Of a stretch of DNA of 64,000 bases, positions 10,563 to 22,119 are shown piece by piece. The notes under the pieces were generated by a model that saw only the letters and a list, made by a program, of their open reading frames with translations, was not told where the DNA came from and made no database searches. The stretch's first letter is position 1. Each line of letters opens with the position of its first letter. The DNA comes from Pseudomonadota bacterium (GTDB taxonomy: Bacteria > Pseudomonadota > Gammaproteobacteria > Burkholderiales > Burkholderiaceae_C): the NCBI GenBank assembly GCA_021808525.1, contig JAKBBK010000006.1, positions 1 through 64,000 of the forward strand, written 5' to 3'. The position numbers and the translations under genes are program-made.

Positions 10563-10976
10563 TCAGGCTCCCGAGAAGAGATGGATGGCGAACAGCACCG
10601 TGGCCAGCAGCGAGACCACCAGCACCGTCACGGCGCTGCGGCGTCCGGCCTGCTTGGTCACCACCTTCGGGCAGATGTCCGAGGCGAGGTGCCGGATGCC
10701 GGCGCAGAAATGGTGGGCCAGGCCCCAGAACAGCACCAGACCCAGCAGTTTCATCGGCCAGGAGCCGAGCACCGCGGCGACGTCGGCGAAGCCCTGCGCC
10801 GAGCGCAGGCTCAGGCCGAAGGCCCACAGGACGACGGGCAGGAGCAGGAACATCAGGGCGCCGCTGATGCGGTGCAGGATCGACACGATGGCCGCCAGGG
10901 GCATGCGGTATCGGACGATGTCGCCGATTCCGATGTTGCGGAACTCGGGTCTTGCGGTCTTGGGAACGGTTGGCAT
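10563..10976 (-). CDS. sdhC: succinate dehydrogenase cytochrome b556 subunit
   Basis: The larger cytochrome b anchor of complex II (137 residues, three membrane helices). RPEFRNIGIGDIVRYRMPLAAIVSILHRISG is the SdhC signature; the segment SILHRISGA carries the Ser/Arg quinone-site residues, and HHFCAGIRHLASD the heme His. GAGG lies upstream of the ATG. It is the first structural gene of the sdhCDAB group, 86 bases after the GntR gene. Confidence 0.95.
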   Translation of the reverse strand: MPTVPKTARPEFRNIGIGDIVRYRMPLAAIVSILHRISGALMFLLLPVVLWAFGLSLRSAQGFADVAAVLGSWPMKLLGLVLFWGLAHHFCAGIRHLASDICPKVVTKQAGRRSAVTVLVVSLLATVLFAIHLFSGA

Positions 10977-11062
10977 GGTCTTGGCCTCGCTTCGGGTTAT
11001 GACGCGAGTTTATGGCTTGATGGAGTCATCGGCAGCATGCGACATGCGGCGGGCGCCCTCGC

Positions 11063-11845
11063 TCAGCTGAGTTCGTTGCGGTAGTAGTGATGCGTGGTGG
11101 CATACAGGCCACGGCGAAGCTCGACCGGCTGGTCGCCATAGCTGAAGGCCAGGCGCTCCACCGACAACAGGGCCTGGCCCACCGGCACGCGCAACAACTC
11201 GGCTTCCTGCGCCGAGGCGTTGACCGCCCGGATCTTTTCCTCGGCACGCACCATGCGCGTGCCGAACTCGGATTCAAACATCGCGTACAGCGGCCCGCGG
11301 TTGCGCTCCAGGCGCTCGGCCGTCAGGCCTCGAAAGGGCCCCGCGGGCAGGTAGATGTCCTCGTACACCACGGGCTCGCCGGCGATGCGCAGGATGCGCC
11401 GGATCTCCAGCACCATGTCGCCGGCGCGGATGCCCAGGGCACGCACCACCTCCGTGGGAGCGCGCACACGGTGGCATTCCAGGAACTCGCGCTCCATGCG
11501 CAGGCCCTGGCTGGTCTCGGTGTCGGGCACCAGACGCAGGAAGCGGAATTTCACCTGCGCCTCGTGGTGGGTGGACACGAAGGTGCCCCGGCCCTGGCGG
11601 CGGATCAGCAGGTTCTCCGCCGCGAGTTCGTCGATGGCCTTGCGCACCGTGCCCTGGCTGACGCCGAAACGCGAAGCCAGCTCCGCCTCGCTGGGAATCA
11701 GGTCGCCCGGCTTCCACTCCCCCTCCTGCAGCGCGCGGGTGATCAGCGCCTTGATCTGCTGGTACAGCGGGCTGAACACCGGCGCCGCCGAGGCGGCACC
11801 GGGCGCGCTGGACGGGGCTGGGACGGACGTGGCCATGCGCTGCAT
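11063..11845 (-). CDS. GntR-family repressor (HutC/UTRA subfamily)
   Basis: About 260 residues: a GntR winged helix (PLYQQIKALITRALQEG through the recognition helix FGVSQGTVRKAIDELAAE, residues about 26-95) and a C-terminal UTRA ligand domain ending ELRRGLYATTHHYYRNELS. The start is the ATG at 11845; a second ATG at 11836 is possible, and neither has a strong ribosome site. It precedes sdhCDAB on the same strand and diverges from mdh. The perfect palindrome at 11887-11904 is its probable operator, so it likely tunes TCA-cycle genes and itself. The effector is unknown to me; UTRA domains bind small organic acids or sugars. Confidence 0.9.
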   Translation of the reverse strand: MQRMATSVPAPSSAPGAASAAPVFSPLYQQIKALITRALQEGEWKPGDLIPSEAELASRFGVSQGTVRKAIDELAAENLLIRRQGRGTFVSTHHEAQVKFRFLRLVPDTETSQGLRMEREFLECHRVRAPTEVVRALGIRAGDMVLEIRRILRIAGEPVVYEDIYLPAGPFRGLTAERLERNRGPLYAMFESEFGTRMVRAEEKIRAVNASAQEAELLRVPVGQALLSVERLAFSYGDQPVELRRGLYATTHHYYRNELS

Positions 11846-11879
11846 TGCAGCACAGCGGCGCGGAGCTGTCCAGTATGTC

Positions 11880-11885
11880 CTAATA
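11880..11885 (-). promoter_or_regulatory. possible -10 box of the GntR gene
   Basis: TATTAG on the minus strand lies 35 bases before the GntR start. The 18-bp palindrome sits immediately upstream, in the place of the -35/-10 spacer, as expected for a repressor that shuts off its own promoter. Confidence 0.4.
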
Positions 11886-11886
11886 G

Positions 11887-11904
11887 ATGTCTTATATAAG
11901 ACAT
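11887..11904. promoter_or_regulatory. perfect 18-bp palindrome, probable GntR operator
   Basis: ATGTCTTATATAAGACAT is identical to its reverse complement. It lies between the divergent GntR and mdh genes, 8 bases upstream of the mdh -35 box and overlapping the expected GntR promoter. AT-rich symmetric sites of this size are usual for GntR proteins. Confidence 0.8.
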
Positions 11905-11911
11905 AAGTGCG

Positions 11912-11940
11912 TTGACGCACCCCATCGCATTGCCTACACT
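11912..11940 (+). promoter_or_regulatory. mdh promoter
   Basis: TTGACG (11912-11917) and TACACT (11935-11940) are separated by exactly 17 bases, a good housekeeping promoter. Transcription would start near 11947, giving mdh a leader of roughly 120 bases. No riboswitch-like structure is evident in that leader. Confidence 0.65.
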
Positions 11941-12069
11941 GCGTCCTGCAATGCAGCATCGGGGCTGGCGCGCGAGCGATCCGCGCACCGGCGCCGCTCG
12001 CAGTTCCGGCTCCGGCCCGCGCACCCTCGGGCCGATTCGGCTTCCCAATGGCCTCAATCGGAGTTTCCC

Positions 12070-13056
12070 ATGTCCAAAGCCCCCATGCGCGTAGCCGTGA
12101 CCGGCGCCGCCGGCCAGATCGGCTACGCCCTGCTGTTCCGAATCGCCTCCGGCGAAATGCTCGGCAAGGATCAGCCGGTGATTCTGCAACTTCTGGAAAT
12201 TCCCGACGAAAAGGCCCAGAAGGCGCTCAAAGGCGTGATGATGGAGCTCGATGACTGCGCGTTTCCGCTGCTTGCCGGCATGACCGGGCATTCCGACCCG
12301 AACACCGCCTTCCAGGACATCGACTGCGCCCTGCTGGTCGGCGCACGCCCCCGCGGCCCCGGCATGGAGCGTCGCGACCTGCTGTCGGCCAATGCGCAGA
12401 TCTTCACCGCGCAGGGCAAGGCCCTCAACGCGGTGGCCAAGCGCAGCGTGCGCGTGCTGGTGGTCGGCAATCCCGCCAACACCAACGCCTACATCGCGAT
12501 GAAGTCGGCTCCCGATCTGCCCAAGGGTCAGTTCACCGCCATGCTGCGCCTGGACCACAACCGCGGGCTGTCGCAACTGGCCACCCGCATGGGCAAGCCG
12601 GTGTCGTCCATCGAGAAATTCTGCGTCTGGGGCAACCACTCGCCGACCATGTACGCCGACTGGCGCTTCGCCACCGTGGACGGCAAGCCGGTGAAGGACA
12701 TCATCGGCGACGAGGACTGGAACCGCAACACCTTCCTGCCCACGGTGGGCAAGCGCGGCGCGGCCATCATCGAGGCCCGCGGCCTGAGCTCCGCGGCCTC
12801 GGCCGCCAATGCGGCCATCGACCACATGCGCGACTGGGTGCTGGGCAGCAACGGCCGCTGGGTGACCATGGGCATCCCCTCGGACGGCTCCTATGGCATC
12901 CCCGAGGAAACCATGTTCGGCGTGCCGGTGATCTGCGAGGGCGGTCAGTACCAGCGCGTGCAGGGCCTGCCCATCGACGACTTCTCCCGCAGCTGCCTGA
13001 ACAAGACCCTGGCGGAACTGCAGGAGGAGAAGGACGGGGTCAAGCACCTGCTCTGA
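12070..13056 (+). CDS. mdh: malate dehydrogenase
   Basis: Oxidises malate to oxaloacetate with NAD. The 328-residue protein belongs to the Mdh type shared by Burkholderiales and eukaryotic cytosol: [19 protein letters not shown] for NAD binding, the loop [15 protein letters not shown], and the catalytic His in [14 protein letters not shown] start at [12 protein letters not shown] (ATG 12070) because the upstream in-frame ATG at 11887 lies inside the operator. It diverges from the GntR-sdh operon, and acnA lies two genes downstream. Confidence 0.97.
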   Translation: MSKAPMRVAVTGAAGQIGYALLFRIASGEMLGKDQPVILQLLEIPDEKAQKALKGVMMELDDCAFPLLAGMTGHSDPNTAFQDIDCALLVGARPRGPGMERRDLLSANAQIFTAQGKALNAVAKRSVRVLVVGNPANTNAYIAMKSAPDLPKGQFTAMLRLDHNRGLSQLATRMGKPVSSIEKFCVWGNHSPTMYADWRFATVDGKPVKDIIGDEDWNRNTFLPTVGKRGAAIIEARGLSSAASAANAAIDHMRDWVLGSNGRWVTMGIPSDGSYGIPEETMFGVPVICEGGQYQRVQGLPIDDFSRSCLNKTLAELQEEKDGVKHLL

Positions 13057-13178
13057 ACCCGGGCACAGCCACGGGCGGATCGAAGCCGGAACATGGCCGC
13101 AACGTTGCGTCGGGGCCAAGTCGGGGCGAAAAATCGCCACGACTTGCGCGCCAGGGGGGAAAACGGCACCGGACGGGG

Positions 13179-13184
13179 TATACA
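13179..13184 (+). promoter_or_regulatory. possible -10 box of the MliC-like gene
   Basis: TATACA lies about 94 bases before the ATG at 13278, in the mdh downstream gap. There is no clear -35. The same gap holds a small GGCGA/TCGCC hairpin near 13124-13138 with no T run, so I do not call it a terminator. Confidence 0.35.
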
Positions 13185-13277
13185 CTCGCCGGCACCCCAC
13201 GTCCCTGTCGCCATGGCCGCTGCGGTGATGCACGCATCGTCGGCCGGCGGCGCCCACCGCTGCGGAGCCCGCTGATC

Positions 13278-13748
13278 ATGAATCCGTCCCCTTCCATCCG
13301 TCTCGCGGCCCGCCTGCTGGGGCCGGCCTGCATCGGCCTGTGCGCCGGCGTGGGCCTGCCCGCGGCCCATGCCGCGTCGCCCGCCACCAAGGCGCCCGCC
13401 GCCGTCGCCGCCACCGTGACCCCTCCGGCCCCGGTGGTCGCGCAGGCCGATCCCCTGCCCAGCTACGCCATGAAGGGCGGGCGCATGGTCTGCGGCGACC
13501 GCCTGCGCATGGACATTCGCATCGAGGGCAAGGACGACCATGCCATCGACCTGACCTGGAAGGGCCGCCATTACCTGCTGCTGCGCAAACCCACGACCAC
13601 CGGCGCCTATCACTTCGATGACCAGAAGGCAGGCCTGGTGATGATCCAGATCCCGGCGAAAAGCATGTTGTTCGACAAGAAGGACATGATGCGCCTGGCC
13701 GACGACTGCAATCCCATCGCCGCCACGAAACTGGTGGCCGCCCAGTAA
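13278..13748 (+). CDS. small secreted protein, possibly MliC-like lysozyme inhibitor
   Basis: 156 residues with a clear signal peptide (hydrophobic [19 protein letters not shown], cleavage near AHA-AS at about residue 32), then an Ala/Pro linker and a compact domain from about residue 62. That domain starts with a Cys (RMVCGDRL) and ends with a Cys (LADDCNP) with TTGAYHF between, which resembles the MliC/PliC fold (two cysteines and an SGARY-like loop). This likeness is from memory and is weak. It stands between mdh and acnA without other secreted genes nearby. Confidence 0.75.
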   Translation: MNPSPSIRLAARLLGPACIGLCAGVGLPAAHAASPATKAPAAVAATVTPPAPVVAQADPLPSYAMKGGRMVCGDRLRMDIRIEGKDDHAIDLTWKGRHYLLLRKPTTTGAYHFDDQKAGLVMIQIPAKSMLFDKKDMMRLADDCNPIAATKLVAAQ

Positions 13749-13949
13749 GGGCCTCCGTCCGCGACCCGCGGCGGCGGCCTGTCCGATGTTTCGACCGATG
13801 ACCGCTGCCGCCTCGCACCAGCCTGCTTGCCCCACGATCGGGGTCGGGTACGGCCGCGCGCGCGCGGCGCACTCCCGGGCCGCCGGCTGCGCGCCGCGCC
13901 CGGCCACCCTTTTGAACAACCACCCCTGACCCCCCTCACGGAGCCTGCC

Positions 13950-16691
<2,742 letters not shown>

Positions 16692-16778
16692 GCAGGGCGG
16701 GCAGGCGGGCATCGGCGGGCTCGCGCCGCCACGGCCCGCCCGCCTCGCGACGGCCCGCTGCTCGGGCTGCCGCGGCTT

Positions 16779-18197
16779 TCACGGCTCCTCGCCCTGCCTG
16801 GGCGAGGAGGCCGCGGCCGAGCCTGGCCCGCCTTCGGGCGAGGCTGGGTCCCAGAACACCTGCACGCTCAGCGAGGTGGTGCCGACCCCCTGGGTGCTCT
16901 CCCATCGCAGCGTGGCCGTCTGTCGCCCCGGCTGCACCGCGCTCAGGCGGATCGCCGCATTGGCGTTGGTCCCGGGCTGATCGCTGCCGTAGTTGGGGGC
17001 GCTGCAGCTGACGCTGTCGTCGGAGTAGTTGCAGACCAGGTCCCGCGAGTCCTCCGCGGGCGTGACCCCCTGCACCTGCAGCCCGGGCGAGAAGCTCACC
17101 GTCCAGCGCGCGGGAATTCCCGGAGGCGGCGCGCCGCGGGAAGCGCCCGGCAGGGTGTGCAGGGACACGTGGTCGACCAGCACCGAATCCATGATCACGC
17201 GCGGCGGCGCGTCCAGCGACTGCTCGCCGGCCACCAGGCTGCCGCTGACCACGATGGACGCGACCGCGCCCGCCGTGCCCAGGTCGCAACGGGCCTGGAG
17301 CTGGGTGCTCAGCTGGCTGGTCGGGTAGCCCGCGCCGGCCGAGATCTGGATGGGCACGCGGACGGTGGCCCCGGGGTCGACATGGGCCCAGGCACAACTC
17401 AGGCGCCCCTGCAGGGACTCGAACCTGCAGGCCGGATCGTCGGAACTGGCCGTGATGAAGGCCGGAAACTGCTCGCTGAGCTGCACGTCGCGCGCCCCCG
17501 ACGGCCCGCTTGCGCGCAGGCTCAGCTCGGTGGTTCCGGAGCGGTTCACGCCCGGCACGACCAGCGCCGGAGCCTGCGCCACGGTGATGCTGCCCTCCGT
17601 CTGGAATTCGATGGGTTGGTACAGCGGGTTGTCGACCCCGCTGACGGCGACTTCCGTGCTGCCGCGCGCATAGGGGCCTGCGTCCAGTTCGGTGCTTACC
17701 GTGGCGGATTCCCCCACCGCCAGAAGCACCGGGCAGGCCACGAACCACTGGGTGGAGGTGCATCCCACCCCATTGATGCTGGCCGACACCACGGACAGGT
17801 ACCACAGCGCTTCATAGCTGAATCGCACGCTGCCCTCGCAGGTTCCCAGGGCATTCGCGCGCAGGACGGCGCCCACTCGCGCGGACATGCGGCCGGATGC
17901 CGGCCCGGATGCCGACCCGGACCCCGGCAGGGAAACACCGCGCGGCTCCTGGCCCAACGGCACGCACTGCACGGTGCCCTCCACGGACGAGCGCGTTCCG
18001 GCCGTCAGCAGCCAGGGCGTCGAGCCCAGGGTCTGGGCCGGGGCACGCCGGGCCGGCGCACGCTGGGCCGCAGCGGCGGCTCCGGCGCAGACCGACAGAC
18101 ATGCGAACAGCAGCCACGCGACCAGGCGGAACCCAGCCGGGCGGCCCACCGGGATGGCCGCAGCCTGGCAGCTGCTCGGGGTCGTTGTGAGCTTCAT
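16779..18197 (-). CDS. secreted beta-repeat protein of unknown function
   Basis: 472 residues. The start at 18197 has ACGGAG upstream and yields a signal peptide (MKLTTTPSSCQAAA..., hydrophobic FRLVAWLLFACLSVCAGAAAAA, cleavage near residue 45). The mature part looks like three or four Ig-like/DUF11-type beta domains of about 110 residues, each with a Cys pair, for example CEGSVRFSYEALW, CRFESLQGRLSCAW and CNYSDDSVSCSAPNYG. There is no membrane anchor, LPXTG or autotransporter domain visible at the C-terminus, which ends in a Gly/Ser/Pro tail. I recognise no enzyme motif. Adhesion or an envelope role is only a guess. Confidence 0.8.
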   Translation of the reverse strand: MKLTTTPSSCQAAAIPVGRPAGFRLVAWLLFACLSVCAGAAAAAQRAPARRAPAQTLGSTPWLLTAGTRSSVEGTVQCVPLGQEPRGVSLPGSGSASGPASGRMSARVGAVLRANALGTCEGSVRFSYEALWYLSVVSASINGVGCTSTQWFVACPVLLAVGESATVSTELDAGPYARGSTEVAVSGVDNPLYQPIEFQTEGSITVAQAPALVVPGVNRSGTTELSLRASGPSGARDVQLSEQFPAFITASSDDPACRFESLQGRLSCAWAHVDPGATVRVPIQISAGAGYPTSQLSTQLQARCDLGTAGAVASIVVSGSLVAGEQSLDAPPRVIMDSVLVDHVSLHTLPGASRGAPPPGIPARWTVSFSPGLQVQGVTPAEDSRDLVCNYSDDSVSCSAPNYGSDQPGTNANAAIRLSAVQPGRQTATLRWESTQGVGTTSLSVQVFWDPASPEGGPGSAAASSPRQGEEP

Positions 18198-18482
18198 GGC
18201 ACGCTCCGTGCCCCCGCGGCCGCTTCGCGCCTGGAGCCGCACCCGGCAGCATGGCGCGCAGAACAGGGCGCATTGCGCGGAACCGGCCCGGGGAGCAATG
18301 TCTGCAGATGGGTCGCCCATGGACAAAAAGGCGACTGAGGGGCATCCTAGGCCTGGCGCCGCGTCCAGGTCGGCCGGCGGCCCGAAGCCCCCCCGGCGCG
18401 TCCAGGTATGCGGGTTTGGGCTTGCCGGGCCCGTGCGCCTCGTCCGCCCCGGCCGTCCCACGGCGGGCCCTGCGAGGCCGGA
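18198..18482. other. 285-base gap without a gene
   Basis: Upstream region of the secreted repeat protein and downstream region of the dehydrogenase (both minus). I see no ORF with a ribosome site, no convincing promoter and no hairpin with a T run. Confidence 0.6.
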
Positions 18483-19436
18483 TCAGCGGCCGACCGGGTC
18501 TTGTGGCGCCGGACCGCGCTCCAGCACCCGCAACAGGGAACTGGTGTCGTCGCGCCCCCACCCCTCGGCGACCAGGGCCTGCAGCTGCCCATGCACCAGG
18601 CGCAGCGCCGGCAGTTCCAGCCCGGCCTCGGCGGCGGCCTGCTCCAGCAGGCCGAAGTCCTTCGCATGCAGGCGCGCCTGGATGCCGGCGGCAAAATCCC
18701 GCCCGGCCATTTTCGGGCCCATCAGGTCCAGCATGCGGCTGCCCGCGAAGCCGGCGCCCAGGGCCTGCAGCACGCGCGCAAGCGGCGCCCCCTCGGCGGC
18801 GGCCAGGCGCATGGCCTCGGCGATGCCCTGGATGTTCACCACCTGCACGAGCTGGTTGCACAGCTTGGCCACCTGCCCGCTGCCGGGCGGCCCGATGTAG
18901 GTGACCGTGGGTCCGTGCAGGCGCAGCAGCGGCAAGGCGCGCTCGAAGTCCTCCGGGCTGCCCCCGGCCATGATCGACAGGCGGCCCTCGCGCGCGCCCT
19001 GCTCGCCCCCGGACACGGGCGCATCCACGAAACCCACGCCGCGCAGGGCCAGTTCGGCGGCGATGCGCCGCGCCCCCCGAGGGGCGATGGTGCTGTGGTC
19101 GATGCACAGCAAGCCGGGGCACGCACCGTGCACGGCGCCCTGCGCGCCCAGCAGCACCTGCTCCACGTCCTCGGTGGAAGTCACGTTGGTCACCAGCACC
19201 TGCACCCGCCCCGCCAGTTCGCAAGGGCTGTCGGCGAGCGCCATCCCGGCCTGCTGCGCGCGCCCGGCGGTCTCGGAGCCGCGTGCCCAGATGGCCACGG
19301 GGTGCCCGGCGGCGCGCAATCGCGCGGCCATGGGCCAACCCATGGCGCCCAGGCCGATGAAACCGATGCTCGGCGGCGGCTCGGCGCCCTGCGTGGGATG
19401 CTGGCTTGGTTGCATGATCGAGGGTTCGACGCGCAC
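18483..19436 (-). CDS. 3-hydroxyisobutyrate dehydrogenase / tartronate semialdehyde reductase family protein
   Basis: NAD(P)-dependent beta-hydroxyacid dehydrogenase of about 310 residues. GFIGLGAMGWPMAARL near residue 26 is the nucleotide fold, FVDAPVSGGEQGAREGRLSIMAGG is the substrate block with its conserved Ser-Gly-Gly, and VAKLCNQ holds the catalytic Lys. The first 20 residues are poorly conserved, so the ATG at 19415 (MQPSQHP) may be the true start. Substrate cannot be told from sequence; a lone gene with no valine or glycolate pathway neighbours. Confidence 0.88.
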   Translation of the reverse strand: MRVEPSIMQPSQHPTQGAEPPPSIGFIGLGAMGWPMAARLRAAGHPVAIWARGSETAGRAQQAGMALADSPCELAGRVQVLVTNVTSTEDVEQVLLGAQGAVHGACPGLLCIDHSTIAPRGARRIAAELALRGVGFVDAPVSGGEQGAREGRLSIMAGGSPEDFERALPLLRLHGPTVTYIGPPGSGQVAKLCNQLVQVVNIQGIAEAMRLAAAEGAPLARVLQALGAGFAGSRMLDLMGPKMAGRDFAAGIQARLHAKDFGLLEQAAAEAGLELPALRLVHGQLQALVAEGWGRDDTSSLLRVLERGPAPQDPVGR

Positions 19437-19503
19437 GCGCCGCCGCCCCGGCAGGCACGCGCAGGCATAGGTTCAGGCTATGGGCGGCATTGACAGGCTG
19501 CAT

Positions 19504-19533
19504 TAGACACCGCGACGCGGCCCGGCCTACAGT
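19504..19533 (+). promoter_or_regulatory. promoter of the rubrerythrin operon
   Basis: TAGACA (19504-19509) and TACAGT (19528-19533) are 18 bases apart, with the ATG 66 bases further on. A TTGACA at 19490-19495 is nearby but has no -10 at a usual distance. Confidence 0.55.
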
Positions 19534-19599
19534 AGGTCGAGCCCTGCCGGGCGGTGCCCGCGGGACGCGACCCCATTCCCACGACACCAGGAGACGGCG

Positions 19600-20022
19600 A
19601 TGACTGCGCTCAAAGGCTCGAAGACCGAGCAGAACCTGAAGGACGCCTTCGCGGGCGAATCGATGGCCAACCGGCGCTATCTGTACTTCGCGAACAAGGC
19701 CGACATCGAGGGACAGAACGACGTGGCCGCGCTGTTCCGCTCCACCGCCGAGGGCGAGACCGGCCACGCGCACGGGCACCTGGAATTCCTCGAGTCCGTG
19801 GGCGACCCCGCCACGGGCCTGCCCATCGGCGCCACCCGCGACAACCTGAAGGCCGCGGTGGCCGGCGAGACCCACGAGTACACGGACATGTACCCCGGCA
19901 TGGCCAAGACCGCGCGCGACGAGGGTTTCGACGAGATCGCCGACTGGTTCGCCACGCTGGCCAAGGCCGAGCGCTCGCACGCCAACCGCTACCAGAAGGC
20001 GCTGGACGTTCTCGCGGATTGA
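19600..20022 (+). CDS. rubrerythrin-type diiron protein without rubredoxin domain
   Basis: 140-residue ferritin-like four-helix protein that would reduce hydrogen peroxide at a diiron site. The iron ligands are visible as paired Glu/His motifs: [35 protein letters not shown] and [11 protein letters not shown]. Classical rubrerythrin has a C-terminal rubredoxin domain with two CxxC pairs; here there is no cysteine pair, so electrons must come from a partner. The Fe-S protein starting 86 bases later is the obvious candidate. AGGAG precedes the ATG by 6 bases. Confidence 0.93.
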   Translation: MTALKGSKTEQNLKDAFAGESMANRRYLYFANKADIEGQNDVAALFRSTAEGETGHAHGHLEFLESVGDPATGLPIGATRDNLKAAVAGETHEYTDMYPGMAKTARDEGFDEIADWFATLAKAERSHANRYQKALDVLAD

Positions 20023-20107
20023 AGCCCCGGGCCCCTGCCTGCCGCGAGGGGCCTCGAAAACCCATCACGCGTGCCGCGCCCGGCGGCCCGCCACGGAGGC
20101 TTGTTTG

Positions 20108-21457
20108 ATGAGCACGCGCGAAGGCAATCTCGAGGCCCCCACCCGCCATCCGCTGGACTGGCGCGGCGAGGATTTCCACGACGAAGCCAAGTGCCTGGCC
20201 GAACTCGAGCGCGTGTTCGAGATCTGCCACGGCTGCCGGCGCTGCGTGTCGCTTTGCCAGTCCTTCCCCACCTTGTTCGACCTGATCGACGAAGGCGCCA
20301 CCGGCGAATTGGACGCGGTGGACAAGGCGGACTACTGGAAGGTCGTGGACCAGTGCTACATCTGCGACCTGTGCTACATGACCAAGTGCCCCTACGTGCC
20401 ACCGCATCCGTGGAACGTGGACTTCCCGCACACCATGCTGCGAGCCAAGGCGATCCAGTTCCGCCAGGGCAAGGTGCCGCTGGCCAGCCGGGCGCTCGCC
20501 GCCACCGATGTGCATGGCAAGCTGGCCGGCATTCCCATCGTCGTGCAGACGGTCAACGCCGTGAACCGGCAGCCCGCCACCCGCGCCGTGCTGGAAAAGA
20601 CCCTGGGCGTGGACCGCAAGGCCTGGCTTCCCGAGCTGGCCGAGCGCACCCTGCGCCGCAGCGCCCCGCGTTCGGGCGTGGACCAGCCGGTGGACGGCGA
20701 GCACGCGCCGGGGCGCGTGGCGCTGTTCTCCACCTGCTACATCAACTACAACGAGCCCGGCATCGGCCTGGACCTGCTCAAGGTGCTGGAGCACAACGGC
20801 ATCGCCTACGAACTGGTGCGCAAGGACCGGTGCTGCGGCATGCCCCAGCTCGAACTGGGTGACCTCCAGGGTGTGGAGCGTGCCATGCGCGCCAACATCC
20901 CGCTGCTGCTGCGTTACGCCCGCGAAGGCTGGGCCATCCTCGCCGGCGTGCCCTCGTGCACGCTGATGTTCAAGCAGGAACTGCCCCTGATGTTCCCCGA
21001 CGATGCCGATGTGCTGGCGGTACGCGACGCCATGTGGGACCCCTTCGAGTACCTGATGGCCCGCCACCGCGACGGCCTGCTCAAGACGGACTTCCGGCAT
21101 TCCCTGGGGCGCGTGGCCTACCAGATCCCCTGCCACGGACGGGTGCAGAACATCGGCCGCAAGACCGAGGAGATGTTCCGCCTGGTGGGCAAGAGCACGC
21201 AGCTGGAGTTCACCACCATCGAGCGCTGTTCCGGGCACGCCGGCACCTACGGCGTGAAAAAGGCCCACCACGCCGACGCCATGAAAATCGGCAGGCCGGT
21301 GTTCAAGGCCATGGCCGCGGCCCATCCCGACTACATCGGCTCGGACTGCCCGCTGGGCGGACACCACATCGCGCAGGGGGTCGCCGAGCTCGGCGGCGAT
21401 TCGCAGCCCCGCCTGGCCCACCCGCTGACCCTGCTGCGCATGGCCTACGGCCTCTGA
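20108..21457 (+). CDS. CCG-domain Fe-S oxidoreductase (GlpC/HdrB-like), partner of rubrerythrin
   Basis: 449 residues. Two ferredoxin-type cysteine sets lie near residues 38-110: CHGCRRCVSLCQSFP and CYICDLCYMTKCPYVPPHPW. Two CCG-like domains follow: STCYINYNEP with KDRCCGMPQLE, and IPCHGRVQN with ERCSGHAGTYG, where the second has CSG instead of CCG. This is the heterodisulfide-reductase/GlpC type, likely a soluble or peripheral electron carrier. GGAGG ends 8 bases before the ATG; a TTG three bases upstream is less likely. The order rubrerythrin, this gene, DUF3501 is a conserved trio that I know from several proteobacteria, without a defined biochemical role. Confidence 0.9.
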   Translation: MSTREGNLEAPTRHPLDWRGEDFHDEAKCLAELERVFEICHGCRRCVSLCQSFPTLFDLIDEGATGELDAVDKADYWKVVDQCYICDLCYMTKCPYVPPHPWNVDFPHTMLRAKAIQFRQGKVPLASRALAATDVHGKLAGIPIVVQTVNAVNRQPATRAVLEKTLGVDRKAWLPELAERTLRRSAPRSGVDQPVDGEHAPGRVALFSTCYINYNEPGIGLDLLKVLEHNGIAYELVRKDRCCGMPQLELGDLQGVERAMRANIPLLLRYAREGWAILAGVPSCTLMFKQELPLMFPDDADVLAVRDAMWDPFEYLMARHRDGLLKTDFRHSLGRVAYQIPCHGRVQNIGRKTEEMFRLVGKSTQLEFTTIERCSGHAGTYGVKKAHHADAMKIGRPVFKAMAAAHPDYIGSDCPLGGHHIAQGVAELGGDSQPRLAHPLTLLRMAYGL

Positions 21458-21509
21458 GCCGGCGCGTATCCGCAACGCCGCGCCCCCCCGAGGAACCCAT
21501 GAGGAACGC

Positions 21510-22097
21510 ATGAGCAAACCCACCCCCGAGAGCCTGCTGGGCCTGGAGGCCTATGCACGCGAACGCGCGCGCCTGCGCGCCGAGATCATTCCCCATCGCA
21601 AGCTGCGCACCCTGCAGCTGGGCGGGCACCTGAGCCTGCAGTTCGAGGACGAGCGCACCATCCGCTACCAGATCCAGGAAATGCTGCGTATCGAGAAGAT
21701 CTTCGAGCCGCAGGGCATCCAGGACGAGATCGACGCCTATGCGCCGCTGATTCCGGACGGGAGCAATTGGAAGGCCACCATGCTGCTCGAATACCCGGAA
21801 GTCGAGCAGCGCAGGCGCGAACTGGCGCGCCTGGTCGGCATCGAGGACCACCTGTACGTCGATGTGCAGGGCTGCCCCCGCACCCCGGCGGTGGCCGACG
21901 AGGACCTGGAGCGCGAGAGCGCCGGGAAAACCTCGGCGGTGCACTTCCTGCGCTTCGAGTTCAGCGCCGCGGCCATCGAGGCCATGCGTGGCGGCGCCGC
22001 CGTGCAGGTGGGCTGCGACCACCCCCACTACACTGCCAGCCAGGCCCTGAGCGGCCCCTTGCGCGAGGCGCTGCTGCGCGACTTCGCAGTCCACTGA
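21510..22097 (+). CDS. DUF3501 family protein
   Basis: 195 residues, soluble, no signal peptide or membrane segment. The N-terminal RERARLRAEIIPHRKLRTLQLG and the central FEDERTIRYQIQEMLRIEKI and RLVGIEDHLYV are the family blocks I recognise. It contains a single Cys near a Gly-Cys-Pro and several His residues (VGCDHPHYT), which might bind metal. It starts 52 bases after the Fe-S gene with GAGGAAC upstream and is almost certainly in the same transcript. Function unknown; context points to peroxide defence. Confidence 0.88.
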   Translation: MSKPTPESLLGLEAYARERARLRAEIIPHRKLRTLQLGGHLSLQFEDERTIRYQIQEMLRIEKIFEPQGIQDEIDAYAPLIPDGSNWKATMLLEYPEVEQRRRELARLVGIEDHLYVDVQGCPRTPAVADEDLERESAGKTSAVHFLRFEFSAAAIEAMRGGAAVQVGCDHPHYTASQALSGPLREALLRDFAVH

Positions 22098-22119
22098 TTC
22101 CCGACCCGAGGTCCTCCCG

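Noticed and set aside
11887..12069. In-frame upstream extension of mdh
   Set aside because: The earliest ATG lies inside the operator and upstream of the promoter, so it cannot be in the transcript.
21499..21513. Tiny ORF (ATG AGG AAC GCA TGA) overlapping the DUF3501 start
   Set aside because: Four codons only; its ATG is best seen as part of the spacer beside the ribosome site of DUF3501.
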